64,000 nt of DNA from Aldehydirespirator sp963662645 (GCA_963662645.2 OY759762.1:2480001-2544000); one strand, 5' to 3'. Numbered from the stretch's first letter, positions 41,605-50,668 are shown. Notes: a model not told the origin generated them from the letters alone. Numbers and translations: made by a program.

Positions 41605-41690
41605 GCCAATAGTCACGTCGAGCAGTAACGACGAGCGCCGGCTAGCGGTCTGCGGCCCGCCCCGCCAGCTCGACTGCGAACCAGTGCCGT
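41605..41690 (-). pseudogene. Remnant of the 3' end of a paralogue of the 3323-4504 gene
   Basis: Read on the minus strand this stretch gives FAVELAGRAADR, a stop, and in another frame LLLDVTIG. These match the final TVELAGLGADPS and FLLDATIR of the protein encoded at 3323-4504. Only about 27 codons survive, with a stop and a frameshift, directly joined to a truncated IS3 orfA. It marks the left edge of the island. Confidence 0.6.
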
Positions 41691-41872
41691 CACCGTGCGC
41701 TGCCCAGACTCGTCGCCCCGATCCCCAGAGCCCGCGCCACCGACGCGACGCTGCGGCCCTCATCGAGCACCAGCGCCACCGCGTCAGCCTTGAACTCCCT
41801 GGGGAACGATCTTCGCGTCCGACCCGGCGCCAACACCGGCCCCGACCGACTGATCTCCTGCATTGTTGACAT
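41690..41872 (-). mobile_element. IS3-family transposase orfA fragment
   Basis: The 60 residues contain RRSFPREFKADAVALVLDEG and SVASVARALGIGATSLG, the N-terminal helix-turn-helix of IS3-family OrfA. The frame then runs into the adjoining pseudogene and stops; the rest of orfA and all of orfB are missing. It lies between the paralogue remnant and the truncated hsdS and probably caused or accompanied the deletion. Confidence 0.75.
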
Positions 41873-41890
41873 GGCTACCTCCTAATCGAG

Positions 41891-42514
41891 GTGACCGGTC
41901 AACGGGGGGAGGCACCCTACCGAATCAGTGCAGTTCGGCCATTGGTGCTGCGAATCGACGACATCCGCTATGCCAGTTCGGTGCCCGATGGCTACAACGC
42001 TTACGCAGTAGAGGCTGGCGACATTCTGTTCACGCGATACAGCGCCAACCCCAACTTCGTGGGTGCAGCTGCCGTGGTTCCGCCGGACGGATCTGGTGTC
42101 CTGCATCCCGACAAGCTGATTCGCGTAGTTGCTGATCGAGCCAGTGTGCTACCCGAGTGGATCGCTGCGTACGTGACGGCGAGCGCGGGAAGGCGCGCAA
42201 TCGAGCAACGCCTAAAGACCACCGCAGGCCAAGTGGGCATTTCCGGCTCTCAACTCAGGAGTGTCCCGATAGCGATACCTCCGATCAGCTACCAAAGACA
42301 CGCCGTCAACACGATCCGGAGTGTGCTTGCGGATCAAGAGCGAATTCGCCAAACGCTTCTTTCCGCGCAAGGGCGGGTTGAGGCACTGCGGCGATCAATC
42401 TTGGCAGTGGCCTTCTCGGGCCAACTCGTTCCCCAAGATCCGAGCGATGAGCCTGCAGCCGTCCTGTTGGAACGCATCGCAGCCTCTCGACCGGCCCGTC
42501 GAGTAGACGCGTGA
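41891..42514 (+). pseudogene. hsdS: Type I restriction specificity subunit, C-terminal fragment
   Basis: About 207 residues cover the second target-recognition domain and distal conserved helix of HsdS: LRIDDIRY, AVEAGDILFTRYS, GQVGISGSQLRSVPIAIPP, then the LADQERIRQTLLSAQGRVEALRRSILAVAFSGQLV coiled-coil. A complete HsdS is about twice as long, and an in-frame stop lies at 41867-41869, so the 5' half is lost, apparently through the IS3 event. hsdM lies 2.4 kb downstream; hsdR is absent. Confidence 0.75.
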
Positions 42515-42558
42515 CCGCTCGCTGACTGTCCTAGACCTTCACGAGCTGCAGGTGCCGG

Positions 42559-42903
42559 TCACTCAGTTGCTCTCGGGTGTCCCAAACTCACCTGTGTCAG
42601 CCACACCGTCTTCTTCTTGTCGTCGATGCAGTACCAGATCCGGCCTGATCCGGTGACCTCGTACTGCCACTGTTCCATCTCGACGCCATTGATGCGGCCT
42701 ACACGAGGCGGGCCCTTGAGCCGATGCTGCCTGCCGCTGCGTCGACGCGGTTCAGCCGCAAGCACCTCCCACGCCGCCCGCGCGCTTGAGGGCGACTCGC
42801 GGCAGAGGTGCTCCCACCCCTTCGCGGACGGATTGTCCTCGAAACGGATATCCCATTCACCGGGACGCGGCGGAGGAGCGACCCGATCGCGCCGACGCGG
42901 CAT
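42559..42903 (-). CDS. RelE/ParE-like toxin candidate
   Basis: A 114-residue basic protein. WEHLCRESPSSARAAWEVLAAEP, then RLKG and a C-terminal strand set GSGRIWYCIDDKKKTVWLTQV fit the RelE/ParE toxin fold, although it is longer than most members. It follows a likely antitoxin gene by 4 bp on the same strand. Its target (mRNA cleavage or gyrase) cannot be judged. Confidence 0.55.
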   Translation of the reverse strand: MPRRRDRVAPPPRPGEWDIRFEDNPSAKGWEHLCRESPSSARAAWEVLAAEPRRRSGRQHRLKGPPRVGRINGVEMEQWQYEVTGSGRIWYCIDDKKKTVWLTQVSLGHPRATE

Positions 42904-42907
42904 CGGG

Positions 42908-43270
42908 CTAGACGACAGGTCTCGGTACGCGCTCGCCGTGTGCCAACCGCGGCCCGGTCAGCCGCTGCGCAAGTTCAGGATCCAGGTAGATCTCCGCGGT
43001 CACCCGCCATTCCCGCAGCGCCTGCTCAACGGCCGCGAGATCGTCAGTCTCGGCCGCCTGCGCCAGCAGCTGGGACATCTCCTCGGCGAACATCCTCCTG
43101 TCGCGCTCGGGCATGACATCCACCCACGGCCACTCGCGTTCGACGGCGTCGTCTGCGCTGTCGAGGCTGTCGTCATCTGAGCGCAGGCCGTCGCGACTGC
43201 TCACGGCGGGAGCATAGCCCTGCTCAGGGTGCCGGAGCTGAGCGGTTCCGGCAGCGAATCCCTCGGTCAT
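42908..43270 (-). CDS. Probable antitoxin (DUF6247-like)
   Basis: A 120-residue acidic protein. The central PERDRRMFAEEMSQLL and ALREWRVTAEIYLDPEL segments are those of small actinobacterial proteins usually paired with RelE/ParE toxins. ATG 43270 has a strong AAGGAGAGG site; earlier in-frame ATGs at 43294 and 43318 are less likely. First gene of the pair. Confidence 0.5.
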   Translation of the reverse strand: MTEGFAAGTAQLRHPEQGYAPAVSSRDGLRSDDDSLDSADDAVEREWPWVDVMPERDRRMFAEEMSQLLAQAAETDDLAAVEQALREWRVTAEIYLDPELAQRLTGPRLAHGERVPRPVV

Positions 43271-43325
43271 GGCCTCTCCTTCCGCTCCCGGCATCTCGCG
43301 CCTTATCGGAGCTATCACATCATCT

Positions 43326-43342
43326 ACAGTCTACAATACTGT
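43326..43342. promoter_or_regulatory. AT-rich promoter region with ACAGT-N7-ACTGT inverted repeat
   Basis: An unusually AT-rich stretch (about 43320-43380) lies upstream of the antitoxin at 43270 and holds a 5-7-5 inverted repeat. A plausible autoregulatory operator for the minus-strand pair. Confidence 0.35.
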
Positions 43343-43472
43343 TTTATAGTGAACTTCCATAATCTACTGATACGCGGCTGAGGCTATGGGGACTTTCATC
43401 CAGCCACTCGGGGGTGCACCTCACGGTGTCGCCAGCCTGTGGCCGGGACGCATGAACCTCGTCGTCTCAGGG

Positions 43473-43493
43473 ATGGTATCGAGTTGATACCAT
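43473..43493. promoter_or_regulatory. Palindromic operator ATGGTATC-N5-GATACCAT
   Basis: A perfect 8-bp inverted repeat with a 5-bp spacer sits 8 bp upstream of the ribbon-helix-helix antitoxin gene. This is the usual position for autorepression by an antitoxin or toxin-antitoxin complex. Confidence 0.7.
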
Positions 43494-43500
43494 AGGTCTT

Positions 43501-43704
43501 GTGGCGATGACGTTGCGGCTGACCGAGGAGGAGCAGGACGCTCTGCGGGCGCGGGCCGCGCTCGACGGCACGTCCATGCAGGAGGCGGCCCGGCGGGCGG
43601 TGCGCGAGTACGTCGCCAGGGCCGAGCACCGCGACCGGGTCGCAGCAGCGGCGGAACTCATCGTGGAGCGTCACGCCGACGCGCTGCGGCGCCTCGGCGA
43701 GTGA
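43501..43704 (+). CDS. Ribbon-helix-helix antitoxin
   Basis: A 67-residue protein with a CopG/RHH pattern: TLRLTEEEQDALRARAALDGTS as strand and first helix, MQEAARRAVREYV as the second helix, and a C-terminal helix that should wrap the toxin. GTG 43501 is taken as start; ATG 43507 is equally possible. It overlaps the Doc-type toxin gene by 4 bp (GTGA) and is preceded by a palindromic operator. Confidence 0.75.
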   Translation: MAMTLRLTEEEQDALRARAALDGTSMQEAARRAVREYVARAEHRDRVAAAAELIVERHADALRRLGE

Positions 43705-44093
43705 GCCGGTCTTTCGAGTACCTCGACACCGAGGACCTCGTGGAGTTCGCTCGCCGGTTGCTCGGCGAGCCTGTGCCGCTTCGCGACATCGGCCTGCTGG
43801 GCGCGGCCGCCGCTCGGCCGAAATCATCGGCGTTCGGCGAGGACGCCTACCCCGACGTCTGGGCCAAGGCGGCCGCGCCGCTTCACTCTGTGGTCAGCAA
43901 CCATTCGCTCGTGGACGGCAACAAGCGGCTCGGCTGGCTCGCGGCGGCCGTCTTCTTGGAACTCAACGACGCCAGCGTGAGCACGACCGCCAACGACGAC
44001 GTGTACGACCTCGTCATGGCCGTCGCGTCGAGCACCCTGAGCGTGGACGACATCGCAGCCGAACTCCGACGCATGCACGAACGCCCCGCATGA
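43701..44093 (+). CDS. Doc/Fic-family toxin
   Basis: A 130-residue Fic-fold protein of the Doc size class. The active-site loop HSLVDGNKRLGW (68-79) matches H-x-[F/L]-x-[D/E]-G-N-K-R; Doc phosphorylates EF-Tu. Start is the GTG overlapping the antitoxin stop. Forms a standard antitoxin-toxin pair. Confidence 0.85.
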   Translation: MSRSFEYLDTEDLVEFARRLLGEPVPLRDIGLLGAAAARPKSSAFGEDAYPDVWAKAAAPLHSVVSNHSLVDGNKRLGWLAAAVFLELNDASVSTTANDDVYDLVMAVASSTLSVDDIAAELRRMHERPA

Positions 44094-44266
44094 CGGCAAC
44101 ACCGCGGGTCGAGCCGATGCGCTCGGCGAGGGCCTCTACGGTCACATCGCCGATGCAGGACTCGTCGTCGGCGCATCGGCGCTGATGCTCGTCCATGCCG
44201 CAGAGCGGGCGGCATGCACGCCGCCCGTCAGCGTCTGGCCGGGTTCCTTCCCCATAGGCTTGGCGC

Positions 44267-44500
44267 ATGACGGTGACCCTTGACCTGTCTGAGGAGGTTC
44301 TAGCTCGGCTGCGTGCCGAGGCCGAGCGCCGACAACTCAGCATGGACGCGCTGATCGAGGAGCTGGCAAGGTCCCTTCCGGCGGATGCGAACTCGCCTAC
44401 CAGAGCACGGCTGAGCTTCGTGGCCATCGGATCGTCGACATCTGGGCGCTACGCCTCTGAAGCCGATGAGATGCTCGCCGACGGGTTCGGGACGGACTGA
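44267..44500 (+). CDS. VapB-type antitoxin
   Basis: A 77-residue protein with an N-terminal RHH-like segment (TLDLSEEVLARLRAEAERRQ, LSMDALIEELAR) and a flexible acidic C-terminus that would bind the PIN toxin encoded 6 bp downstream. The 173-bp gap upstream holds no other gene that I can support. Confidence 0.75.
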   Translation: MTVTLDLSEEVLARLRAEAERRQLSMDALIEELARSLPADANSPTRARLSFVAIGSSTSGRYASEADEMLADGFGTD

Positions 44501-44506
44501 CAGCCA

Positions 44507-44914
44507 TTGATCGTAGACACAGGCGTTCTATTGGCCGCCGCCGACCAGGCTGATCCCGACCACCACGTCTGTGCAGAGTTGCTGGAGACCGCCGCGTCAG
44601 GGCTGCGAGCCTCCCCACTTGTGGTCGCGGAGACTGCCTATCTCATCAGTCGCCAACTCGGGCCGGTAGCGGAGGCACGCTTCTTTCGCTCGATCGCTGA
44701 AGGCGAAATCAGCATTGAGCCACTGACCGGCACCGACCTCGCCCGGATTGCCGAACTGGTTGAGACCTACGCTGACATGCCTCTCGGTGGTGGGGACGCA
44801 AGCGTGGTAGCCATCGCTGAGCGCCTCGGAGAGACCGTGATCGCGACGCTTGACCGGCGGCATTTCGGCGTGGTCCGCCCCGCTCACGCCATCGCGTTCG
44901 ATTTGATCCCGTGA
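44507..44914 (+). CDS. VapC-type PIN-domain ribonuclease toxin
   Basis: A 135-residue PIN-domain protein starting at TTG. The acidic metal ligands are D4 (VDTGVL), E in VVAETAYL, D in LGGGDASVV and D in TLDRRHFG. VapC toxins cleave tRNA or rRNA. Pairs with the preceding antitoxin. Confidence 0.85.
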   Translation: MIVDTGVLLAAADQADPDHHVCAELLETAASGLRASPLVVAETAYLISRQLGPVAEARFFRSIAEGEISIEPLTGTDLARIAELVETYADMPLGGGDASVVAIAERLGETVIATLDRRHFGVVRPAHAIAFDLIP

Positions 44915-44943
44915 CCCGTCGCGTGGCGTGAGGTCGTGAGGTG

Positions 44944-46392
44944 ATGTCTAGCCGCGATCCGAAGGCGCTGGTGCAGAGGCTGTGGGACTTCTGTGATGTG
45001 CTGCGGGATGACGGCCTGTCCTATGGCGACTATCTGGAGCAGTTGACCTATCTGCTGTTCTTGAAGATGGCCGATGAGCAGCACGAGTTGCTGGGCGGTG
45101 AGCGGGTGGTGCCCATCGAGCACGACTGGCAGTCGTTGCTCGCCCGGTCGGGGGCCGAGCTCGAAGCCCACTACAGCAAGGCTCTGTCCGAGCTTGGGGC
45201 TGGCGAGGACATGCTCGGGGTCGTCTTCCACAAGGCCCGCAACCGGATCCAGACCCCGGCCAAGCTGGAGCAGCTCGTCAAGGATTTCATCGACAAGCAC
45301 GAGTGGCTCAGCTATGACGCGGATCTCAAGGGCGCTGCCTATGAGGGCCTGATCGAGAAGACCGCTCAGGAGGGCGCCCGGGGAGCGGGCCAGTACTTCA
45401 CGCCGAGGGCGTTGATCTCCGCCATTGTCGATGTGATGCGGCCGGAGCCCGGCGATCGCATCTGCGACCCGGCCTGCGGCACCGGCGGCTTCTTTCTGGG
45501 CGCCTATCGGTCGATCATCGACCGGTTCACGCCCCTGGAGCCCGACCAGGTCGCCCACTTGCGCTCCGGAGCGTTCACCGGCTGGGAGATAGCGGATCTG
45601 CCGGCGCGGCTATGCGCCATGAATCTGCTGCTGCACGGCATCGAGAGTCCCGAATCAGACTCCCCGGTGTATGTGGACGACGCCCTGCGCGCCGACCCCG
45701 GCGAACGCTTCGACATGGTGCTGACCAACCCGCCCTTCGGCCGGTCGTCGTCTGACAGCTACGAGCGCGAGGACTTCTGGGCTACCACCCGCAACAAGCA
45801 ACTCAACTTCGTGCAGCATGTCGTCGGCCTGCTCAAAGTCGGTGCCGCCGCCGCGGTGGTCGTGCCCGACAACGTGCTCTTCGAAGCCGGAGCGGGTGAG
45901 ACGATCCGCCGCCGGTTGCTGCACGATTGTGAGGTCCACACCCTGCTTCGCCTGCCGACCGGCATCTTCTACGCGCAGGGCGTCAAGGCCAACGTGCTGT
46001 TCTTCCGCCGCCGAGAAGGGGCCGAGCAGGCCTGGACCCGAGAGCTGTGGGTCTACGACCTGCGCACCAACAAGCACTTCACCCTCAAACAGAACCCCCT
46101 CACCCGAGCCGACCTCGACGACTTCGTTGCCTGCTACAACCCCACCGACCGCCACCAGCGCCAGGAGTCCGAGCGCTTCAGGCGCTACACCTACGACGAA
46201 CTGCTGGCCCGCGACAAGGTCAGCCTCGATCTCTTCTGGCTGCGCGACGACAGCCTCGAGGACATCGACAACCTCCCACCGCCGGCCGTCCTAGCCGCCG
46301 AGATAGCCGAAGACCTCCAATCCGCCCTAACCGAGATCCAAGCCCTCACGGAGTCGCTGACCGCAACAGCCGAGCGCGAGGCTGCGGGCTGA
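44944..46392 (+). CDS. hsdM: Type I restriction-modification DNA methyltransferase
   Basis: A 482-residue N6-adenine methyltransferase. The N-terminal helical HsdM domain is present (about 1-130), then the SAM motif DPACGTGGFF (175-184) and catalytic NPPF (262-265). ATG 44944 has a GAGG site; a GTG directly before it is open too. Both motifs are intact, so the enzyme could be active, but the only hsdS in the window is truncated and no hsdR is present. Order hsdS-hsdM with toxin-antitoxin pairs between them is unusual. Confidence 0.92.
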   Translation: MSSRDPKALVQRLWDFCDVLRDDGLSYGDYLEQLTYLLFLKMADEQHELLGGERVVPIEHDWQSLLARSGAELEAHYSKALSELGAGEDMLGVVFHKARNRIQTPAKLEQLVKDFIDKHEWLSYDADLKGAAYEGLIEKTAQEGARGAGQYFTPRALISAIVDVMRPEPGDRICDPACGTGGFFLGAYRSIIDRFTPLEPDQVAHLRSGAFTGWEIADLPARLCAMNLLLHGIESPESDSPVYVDDALRADPGERFDMVLTNPPFGRSSSDSYEREDFWATTRNKQLNFVQHVVGLLKVGAAAAVVVPDNVLFEAGAGETIRRRLLHDCEVHTLLRLPTGIFYAQGVKANVLFFRRREGAEQAWTRELWVYDLRTNKHFTLKQNPLTRADLDDFVACYNPTDRHQRQESERFRRYTYDELLARDKVSLDLFWLRDDSLEDIDNLPPPAVLAAEIAEDLQSALTEIQALTESLTATAEREAAG

Positions 46393-46463
46393 CCCTGGAT
46401 GTCCCACCCGGTCCGTAGCCTGCGGACCGGTGAGTATCCTGTGGATTACGGCGTGGAGAGGGG

Positions 46464-47213
46464 GTGGCCGTGGCCGACCGGACCGGTATCGAGTGGACCG
46501 AGACAACTTGGAACCCGACGACGGGCTGTGACCGCACCTCCCATGGCTGCGATAACTGCTACGCGCTCGCCCTCGCCAAGCGCCTCAAGGCGATGGGCAA
46601 CCCCCGCTACAAGAACGACGGCGACCCCAAGGGCAGCGGCCCCGGCTTCGGCCTGACCCTGCACGAGGACCTGCTGGAGCTCCCGCACCGGTGGCGAGCT
46701 CCCCGAGTCGTGTTCGTGAACTCCATGAGCGACCTCTTCCACCCCGACATCCGGCTGAACTTCATTCAGCGCGTCTTCAAGACCATGGCCGACACCCCCC
46801 GCCACACCTACCAAATCCTCACCAAGCGTTCGAAGCGCCTAGTAGCGGTGGCCGATCAACTGGACTGGCCCCCCAACGTCTGGATGGGCGTCAGCGTCGA
46901 ATCGCAGCGCTACACCTTCCGAATCGACCACCTACGCACTGTCCCAGCCGCCGTTCGCTTCATCAGTGCCGAACCCCTCCTCGGCCCCCTCCCAAACCTG
47001 AACCTCTCAGACATCCACTGGCTAATAGCCGGAGGCGAGAGCGGCCCGCGAGCCCGCCCCATGAACGAAGAATGGGTCCTAGACCTCCGCGACCAGTGCG
47101 CCGTCGCCGACGTAGCCTTCTTCTTCAAACAATGGGGAGGCCGCACCCCCAAAGCCAACGGTCGTCACCTTGACGGTCAACTTCACGATCAAATGCCGGT
47201 GACTCAAGGATAG
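46464..47213 (+). CDS. DUF5131 (phage Gp37/Gp68-type) three-Cys-motif protein
   Basis: A 249-residue protein with TGIEWTETTWNPTTGCDRTSHGCDNCYA, whose C-x6-C-x2-C is the three-Cys motif that gives the family its name, and the later VSVESQRY, FISAEPLLG and WLIAGGESGP blocks. The Cys triad suggests an Fe-S or metal site as in radical-SAM-like proteins. The usual partner TcmP is encoded directly downstream. The pair is typically found in mobile or defence-rich DNA; its activity is not known to me. Confidence 0.85.
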   Translation: MAVADRTGIEWTETTWNPTTGCDRTSHGCDNCYALALAKRLKAMGNPRYKNDGDPKGSGPGFGLTLHEDLLELPHRWRAPRVVFVNSMSDLFHPDIRLNFIQRVFKTMADTPRHTYQILTKRSKRLVAVADQLDWPPNVWMGVSVESQRYTFRIDHLRTVPAAVRFISAEPLLGPLPNLNLSDIHWLIAGGESGPRARPMNEEWVLDLRDQCAVADVAFFFKQWGGRTPKANGRHLDGQLHDQMPVTQG

Positions 47214-47220
47214 ACGCCCC

Positions 47221-48205
47221 ATGACCTCGTCACAGGAAGGCCAGGGAAGCCTCATAAGCGAGGCCGATCTCGATGCGATGGTCGTCGAGAGCGAATCCGC
47301 GAGAGACATTCGAAGTGCACGCGACCCTGTTACGGAGTTCCGAGAATTTCATGGTTGGACGCTTGACAAACTTGATGTATTCGAGATCTATCTCAAATTG
47401 TACCGTCGAGTTGCTGGTGGTGGAGCGTTTCATTGATGCGTTTGCAGGCACGGGATATGGAGTTTCTGCAACACCCGGTAGAGACGGACAACGCGATGGG
47501 TCCTCCATTATTGCCGCAAAGAGCGAAGCGTTCTCTACTCTACACCTTGTTGAACATGACTCCAATAACTTTCAGACGCTAGAACGAACTGTCCGAATGT
47601 TGCCTGACCGTCTAGCAAAGAGGATTCACACCCAATATGGCGACTGCAACAGAGTTGTGCCGGAACTACTGATCAGCGGTGATCTCGATCCGACCCGACC
47701 GTGCTTTGCGTTCTTGGATCAAGAATCGACCCAACTCAACTGGAACACGGTTGAGTCACTAGCTAGATGGAAGACATATGAACCGCCACCCGAAGGGACT
47801 AGACGGCCCAAGGTGTGTAAAGTGGAAATGTGGATCTTGTTCAACTCACATCAGGCGATCTACAGGCTCTGGCCCCGCAACCGTCAGAAGTACTCCGAGC
47901 CTTACAGTCCAGACACATTGAATAGAGTGTTCGGCAGCCGCGAAGCATGGCAGGATCTGTGGGACAACCATGAGCCTGCCAGTGCATTGGTGCTTAGGTA
48001 TGCTGACCAACTGAGAGGATTGGGCTATCAGTATGTACTGCCGCAGCAATTCAATGATCGTTCGACCGGACGACCACAATACCATATGCTACACGCGACT
48101 GATCATCCCAGTGCGATAGACTTCATGCGATGGGCTAAACGCAATACTGACGGCTATGAAGACCAGCAGATTCCAGGAATCGTTGACGAGCAAGGTTCCG
48201 GTTGA
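47221..48205 (+). pseudogene. tcmP: Three-Cys-motif partner protein TcmP, frameshifted
   Basis: The start MTSSQEGQG and the TcmP-type FHGWTLDKLDVFEIYLKLYRR run in one frame up to a TGA at 47434-47436. The continuation FIDAFAGTGYGVSA and the remaining ~260 residues are in another frame. A single extra base near 47428-47432 would explain it. Base composition is clearly lower in G+C than the surroundings, a sign of recent transfer. It is either a real lesion or a sequencing error. Partner of the DUF5131 gene. Confidence 0.75.
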
Positions 48206-48388
48206 ATCATGCCATCGCAAAGAACGCCAAGCCGACATTCTGCCGTCAGGCCGTCGAATTGTCGTCGATGGCGAACGCTCAGAGAGTGTGCCCGCGATTT
48301 CCCCCTGTTTGCATGGTCCTCTGTCGTCATCTGACATCAGGCACTTTAACACCGCCACAAGATACACACGTCACGGAAGCTTCCCCTC

Positions 48389-50668
48389 CTATGTGAGCGA
48401 GGCATTAGTCTCATTGGCGGCTTGCTCGACCTGTTCGACAATTTCACGAAGGAACTTGTTGCGATCAGGCGATGGCGTGGTGCCGGGAACAGGTGCCGCG
48501 GGCTGGTAGATGTTGTCGCCGATGATCTCGGCGCGTACGAAAGTCGAGCCGCGTCCGCGCTTGTAGTAAGCGTCTTGCCATTGTGCTGCTCGTTCGTGCC
48601 ACACGCGTCGAGTGCAAACTTCTAGCAGGGGCCGCCCTAGATTCTCTGCGAAGGCGTCGAAAATGTCCTGCTTCTGGTCTTCTGTCGGCTCGCCCTCCTC
48701 CCAGCTCAAAGGGTTCTGGACGAACTCGTAGATGCGCTTCTTCAACGCCGCGCCAAGATCGGCGACCGGCTTAAGGTTGTCGTATTCGTCTTTCCCCATC
48801 GTGCCGAGTCGTCGGCTCAGGGCCTTGACCCGTGTCCAGTGTTCCTTCGTAAAGCCGGGCTTGGATTCGAGGCCGAGGAGCGGTCGCCACGCCTCATGGA
48901 AGGCGTCGGCCGCGCCACGGATTGCGAGTACGAGGTTCATCCGGTCATAGACCGGACGCGCCGCCGCGGGCTCCGGCCGCTCGATCACCGCATCGATGCT
49001 GTCGAGGAGCTTACGAAGCTGTAACATCGTGCCCCTGACGGAAGTATCAGCATCGCTCAACGGCTTGTGGATGTCCCCCAAGAAGAAGCGAGCGTTCTCC
49101 ACACGCTGCCGCAACATTCGTTCGGCGTACGGACCCAGTTCTTCTCCGAAGGCCGCGAGCACGTTGTTGGCTGAGGCCAAGACGTGCTGGACCTTTGCCG
49201 ATGCGGTCGGCAGGTTGTCACCCTTGACCTCATCGAAGTGCGTAAAGGCGAAGATGAGCTTGCGGGCATGTCCGGTCGTTACGACCTCGCGCATGGCCGC
49301 GAGTGGTGCCGCCTGCATCGGTTGGGTAGCGTTGTCTACTAGAAGGACCGCATTCGCGGCCTCGATGCGGCGACTCACTGCCGTCGAAACAGACGACGAC
49401 GACCTAGGCGTGTGGCCAAGCCCTTCGCCATCGAGGAGGACGAGTTGCGGCACCTCGCTTCCGTTCCAAGCCGGGGAGAAGGGACCAGCGACACGCAGGC
49501 CGTTCACCAGCGGCGTAAGCAACCGACCGAATAAAGGCGCGTAGTTGCTGGAGAAACGGGAGATTGAGTCGAGGAAATCGGCGCGCTTCTCGAACGGCCA
49601 CTCGCCACTCCAGGTGAGCGGCCAGCCCTGTCGCGTCTTCTTGACTTCCCCGGGTGGCACTAACTCGAAGCGCTTCTCGATCTCTTCCATCAGTGCATCC
49701 ATTATCTGATGGAAGTCCTCGTCGTCGCGCAAGAGGTTGTCTAGCTCCTCTTCGAAGAGTTCCTCGGCCACACGCCTGTCATCGTCATCATCGACTTCGA
49801 GTTCGGCCTGTATTCGGTCGCGGTGAAGGCTCGCTAGGTTACGTAGTGTTCCTATCGTCTTCTCAAGGAGTTCATCAGTCCTTGCCATGTCGATGGATCT
49901 ACGCTCCGCTTCTGTGAGAGGATTCTGCTCGCTCTCGAATTCCACATCTTCATCGTCGAAGTCTGAGCTGCTAGAAGCTACTGTCGGGCCGTTTCCGAGC
50001 ACATAGCTGAACCGAAACCGCTGATTTGTGTGGTTCAGAAGTCGCCTGAGCACTTCAGCGTCGTCCGCGCCTCTGTATGCGGCGAGCACGGCGTCCGAAA
50101 CGCACTCGCTCAGGTATTCGCTCACCTCGTCGCGCGAGGCGAAGGTCACGACCGCACGCCAGCCACCTCTGGCGAGGACGATCTCGGTGTCGTGGATGGT
50201 CGTCTTCGCTGTCGATGTCGATGGGAAGCGCTCGCTTTTGGGATTCGTCCCGATCAACTGGCGAACGAGCGTCGTCTTTCCGGCACCGGTCGTCCCGAGG
50301 AAGAGGACGCGCCTGTATCCGTCCGGTGCCGACTCCGGCAGCGGAATTGCAGCGTCGCGCAGCGCCTCAAAATCTGTCGCCTCGGGCACCATCTTGTCAA
50401 AGAAAATGTTGACGACGCGGGGACTAAATCGCCGCTCGGCTTCGGGTCGAGCAGCAGGATCGTGGAACTTTGCGTCGCCCAACAGGACGTTGAGCTCGTC
50501 CCGTAGCCGGGAAGCCTCTCCCTCGTCCCGTGTGCCTAGGCCGCAGCGCACTCGCAGGCCCGGCTTGCCGGTCGCATCCGACCGCCTCACGGGATGCCGG
50601 AAGATGACCGAGTAGCCTGCTCGGCCCTGGGTCTGGCTCAAACTTGCGGTGTACCTGGGATGGTCCAT
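48389..50668 (-). CDS. Large dynamin-like / P-loop GTPase, unknown function
   Basis: A 759-residue protein. Residues about 1-65 resemble the arm-type DNA-binding region of integrases (TQGRAGYSVIFRHP, GLGTRDEGEASRLRDELN). A P-loop GTTGAGKT lies at 125-132, a DGEG switch (VLLDGEGLGHT) near 395 and a THFD motif (G4-like) near 455. The middle is acidic (VEFESE, DDDDD) and the C-terminal third is helical. ATG 50668 is the only start that gives a sensible N-terminus. Large GTPases of this layout occur in defence islands, as here; I do not recognise a named system. Confidence 0.7.
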   Translation of the reverse strand: MDHPRYTASLSQTQGRAGYSVIFRHPVRRSDATGKPGLRVRCGLGTRDEGEASRLRDELNVLLGDAKFHDPAARPEAERRFSPRVVNIFFDKMVPEATDFEALRDAAIPLPESAPDGYRRVLFLGTTGAGKTTLVRQLIGTNPKSERFPSTSTAKTTIHDTEIVLARGGWRAVVTFASRDEVSEYLSECVSDAVLAAYRGADDAEVLRRLLNHTNQRFRFSYVLGNGPTVASSSSDFDDEDVEFESEQNPLTEAERRSIDMARTDELLEKTIGTLRNLASLHRDRIQAELEVDDDDDRRVAEELFEEELDNLLRDDEDFHQIMDALMEEIEKRFELVPPGEVKKTRQGWPLTWSGEWPFEKRADFLDSISRFSSNYAPLFGRLLTPLVNGLRVAGPFSPAWNGSEVPQLVLLDGEGLGHTPRSSSSVSTAVSRRIEAANAVLLVDNATQPMQAAPLAAMREVVTTGHARKLIFAFTHFDEVKGDNLPTASAKVQHVLASANNVLAAFGEELGPYAERMLRQRVENARFFLGDIHKPLSDADTSVRGTMLQLRKLLDSIDAVIERPEPAAARPVYDRMNLVLAIRGAADAFHEAWRPLLGLESKPGFTKEHWTRVKALSRRLGTMGKDEYDNLKPVADLGAALKKRIYEFVQNPLSWEEGEPTEDQKQDIFDAFAENLGRPLLEVCTRRVWHERAAQWQDAYYKRGRGSTFVRAEIIGDNIYQPAAPVPGTTPSPDRNKFLREIVEQVEQAANETNASLT

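Noticed and set aside
44094..44266. Possible extra small gene between the Doc and VapB genes
   Set aside because: No frame has a ribosome-binding site or recognisable product; treated as spacer.
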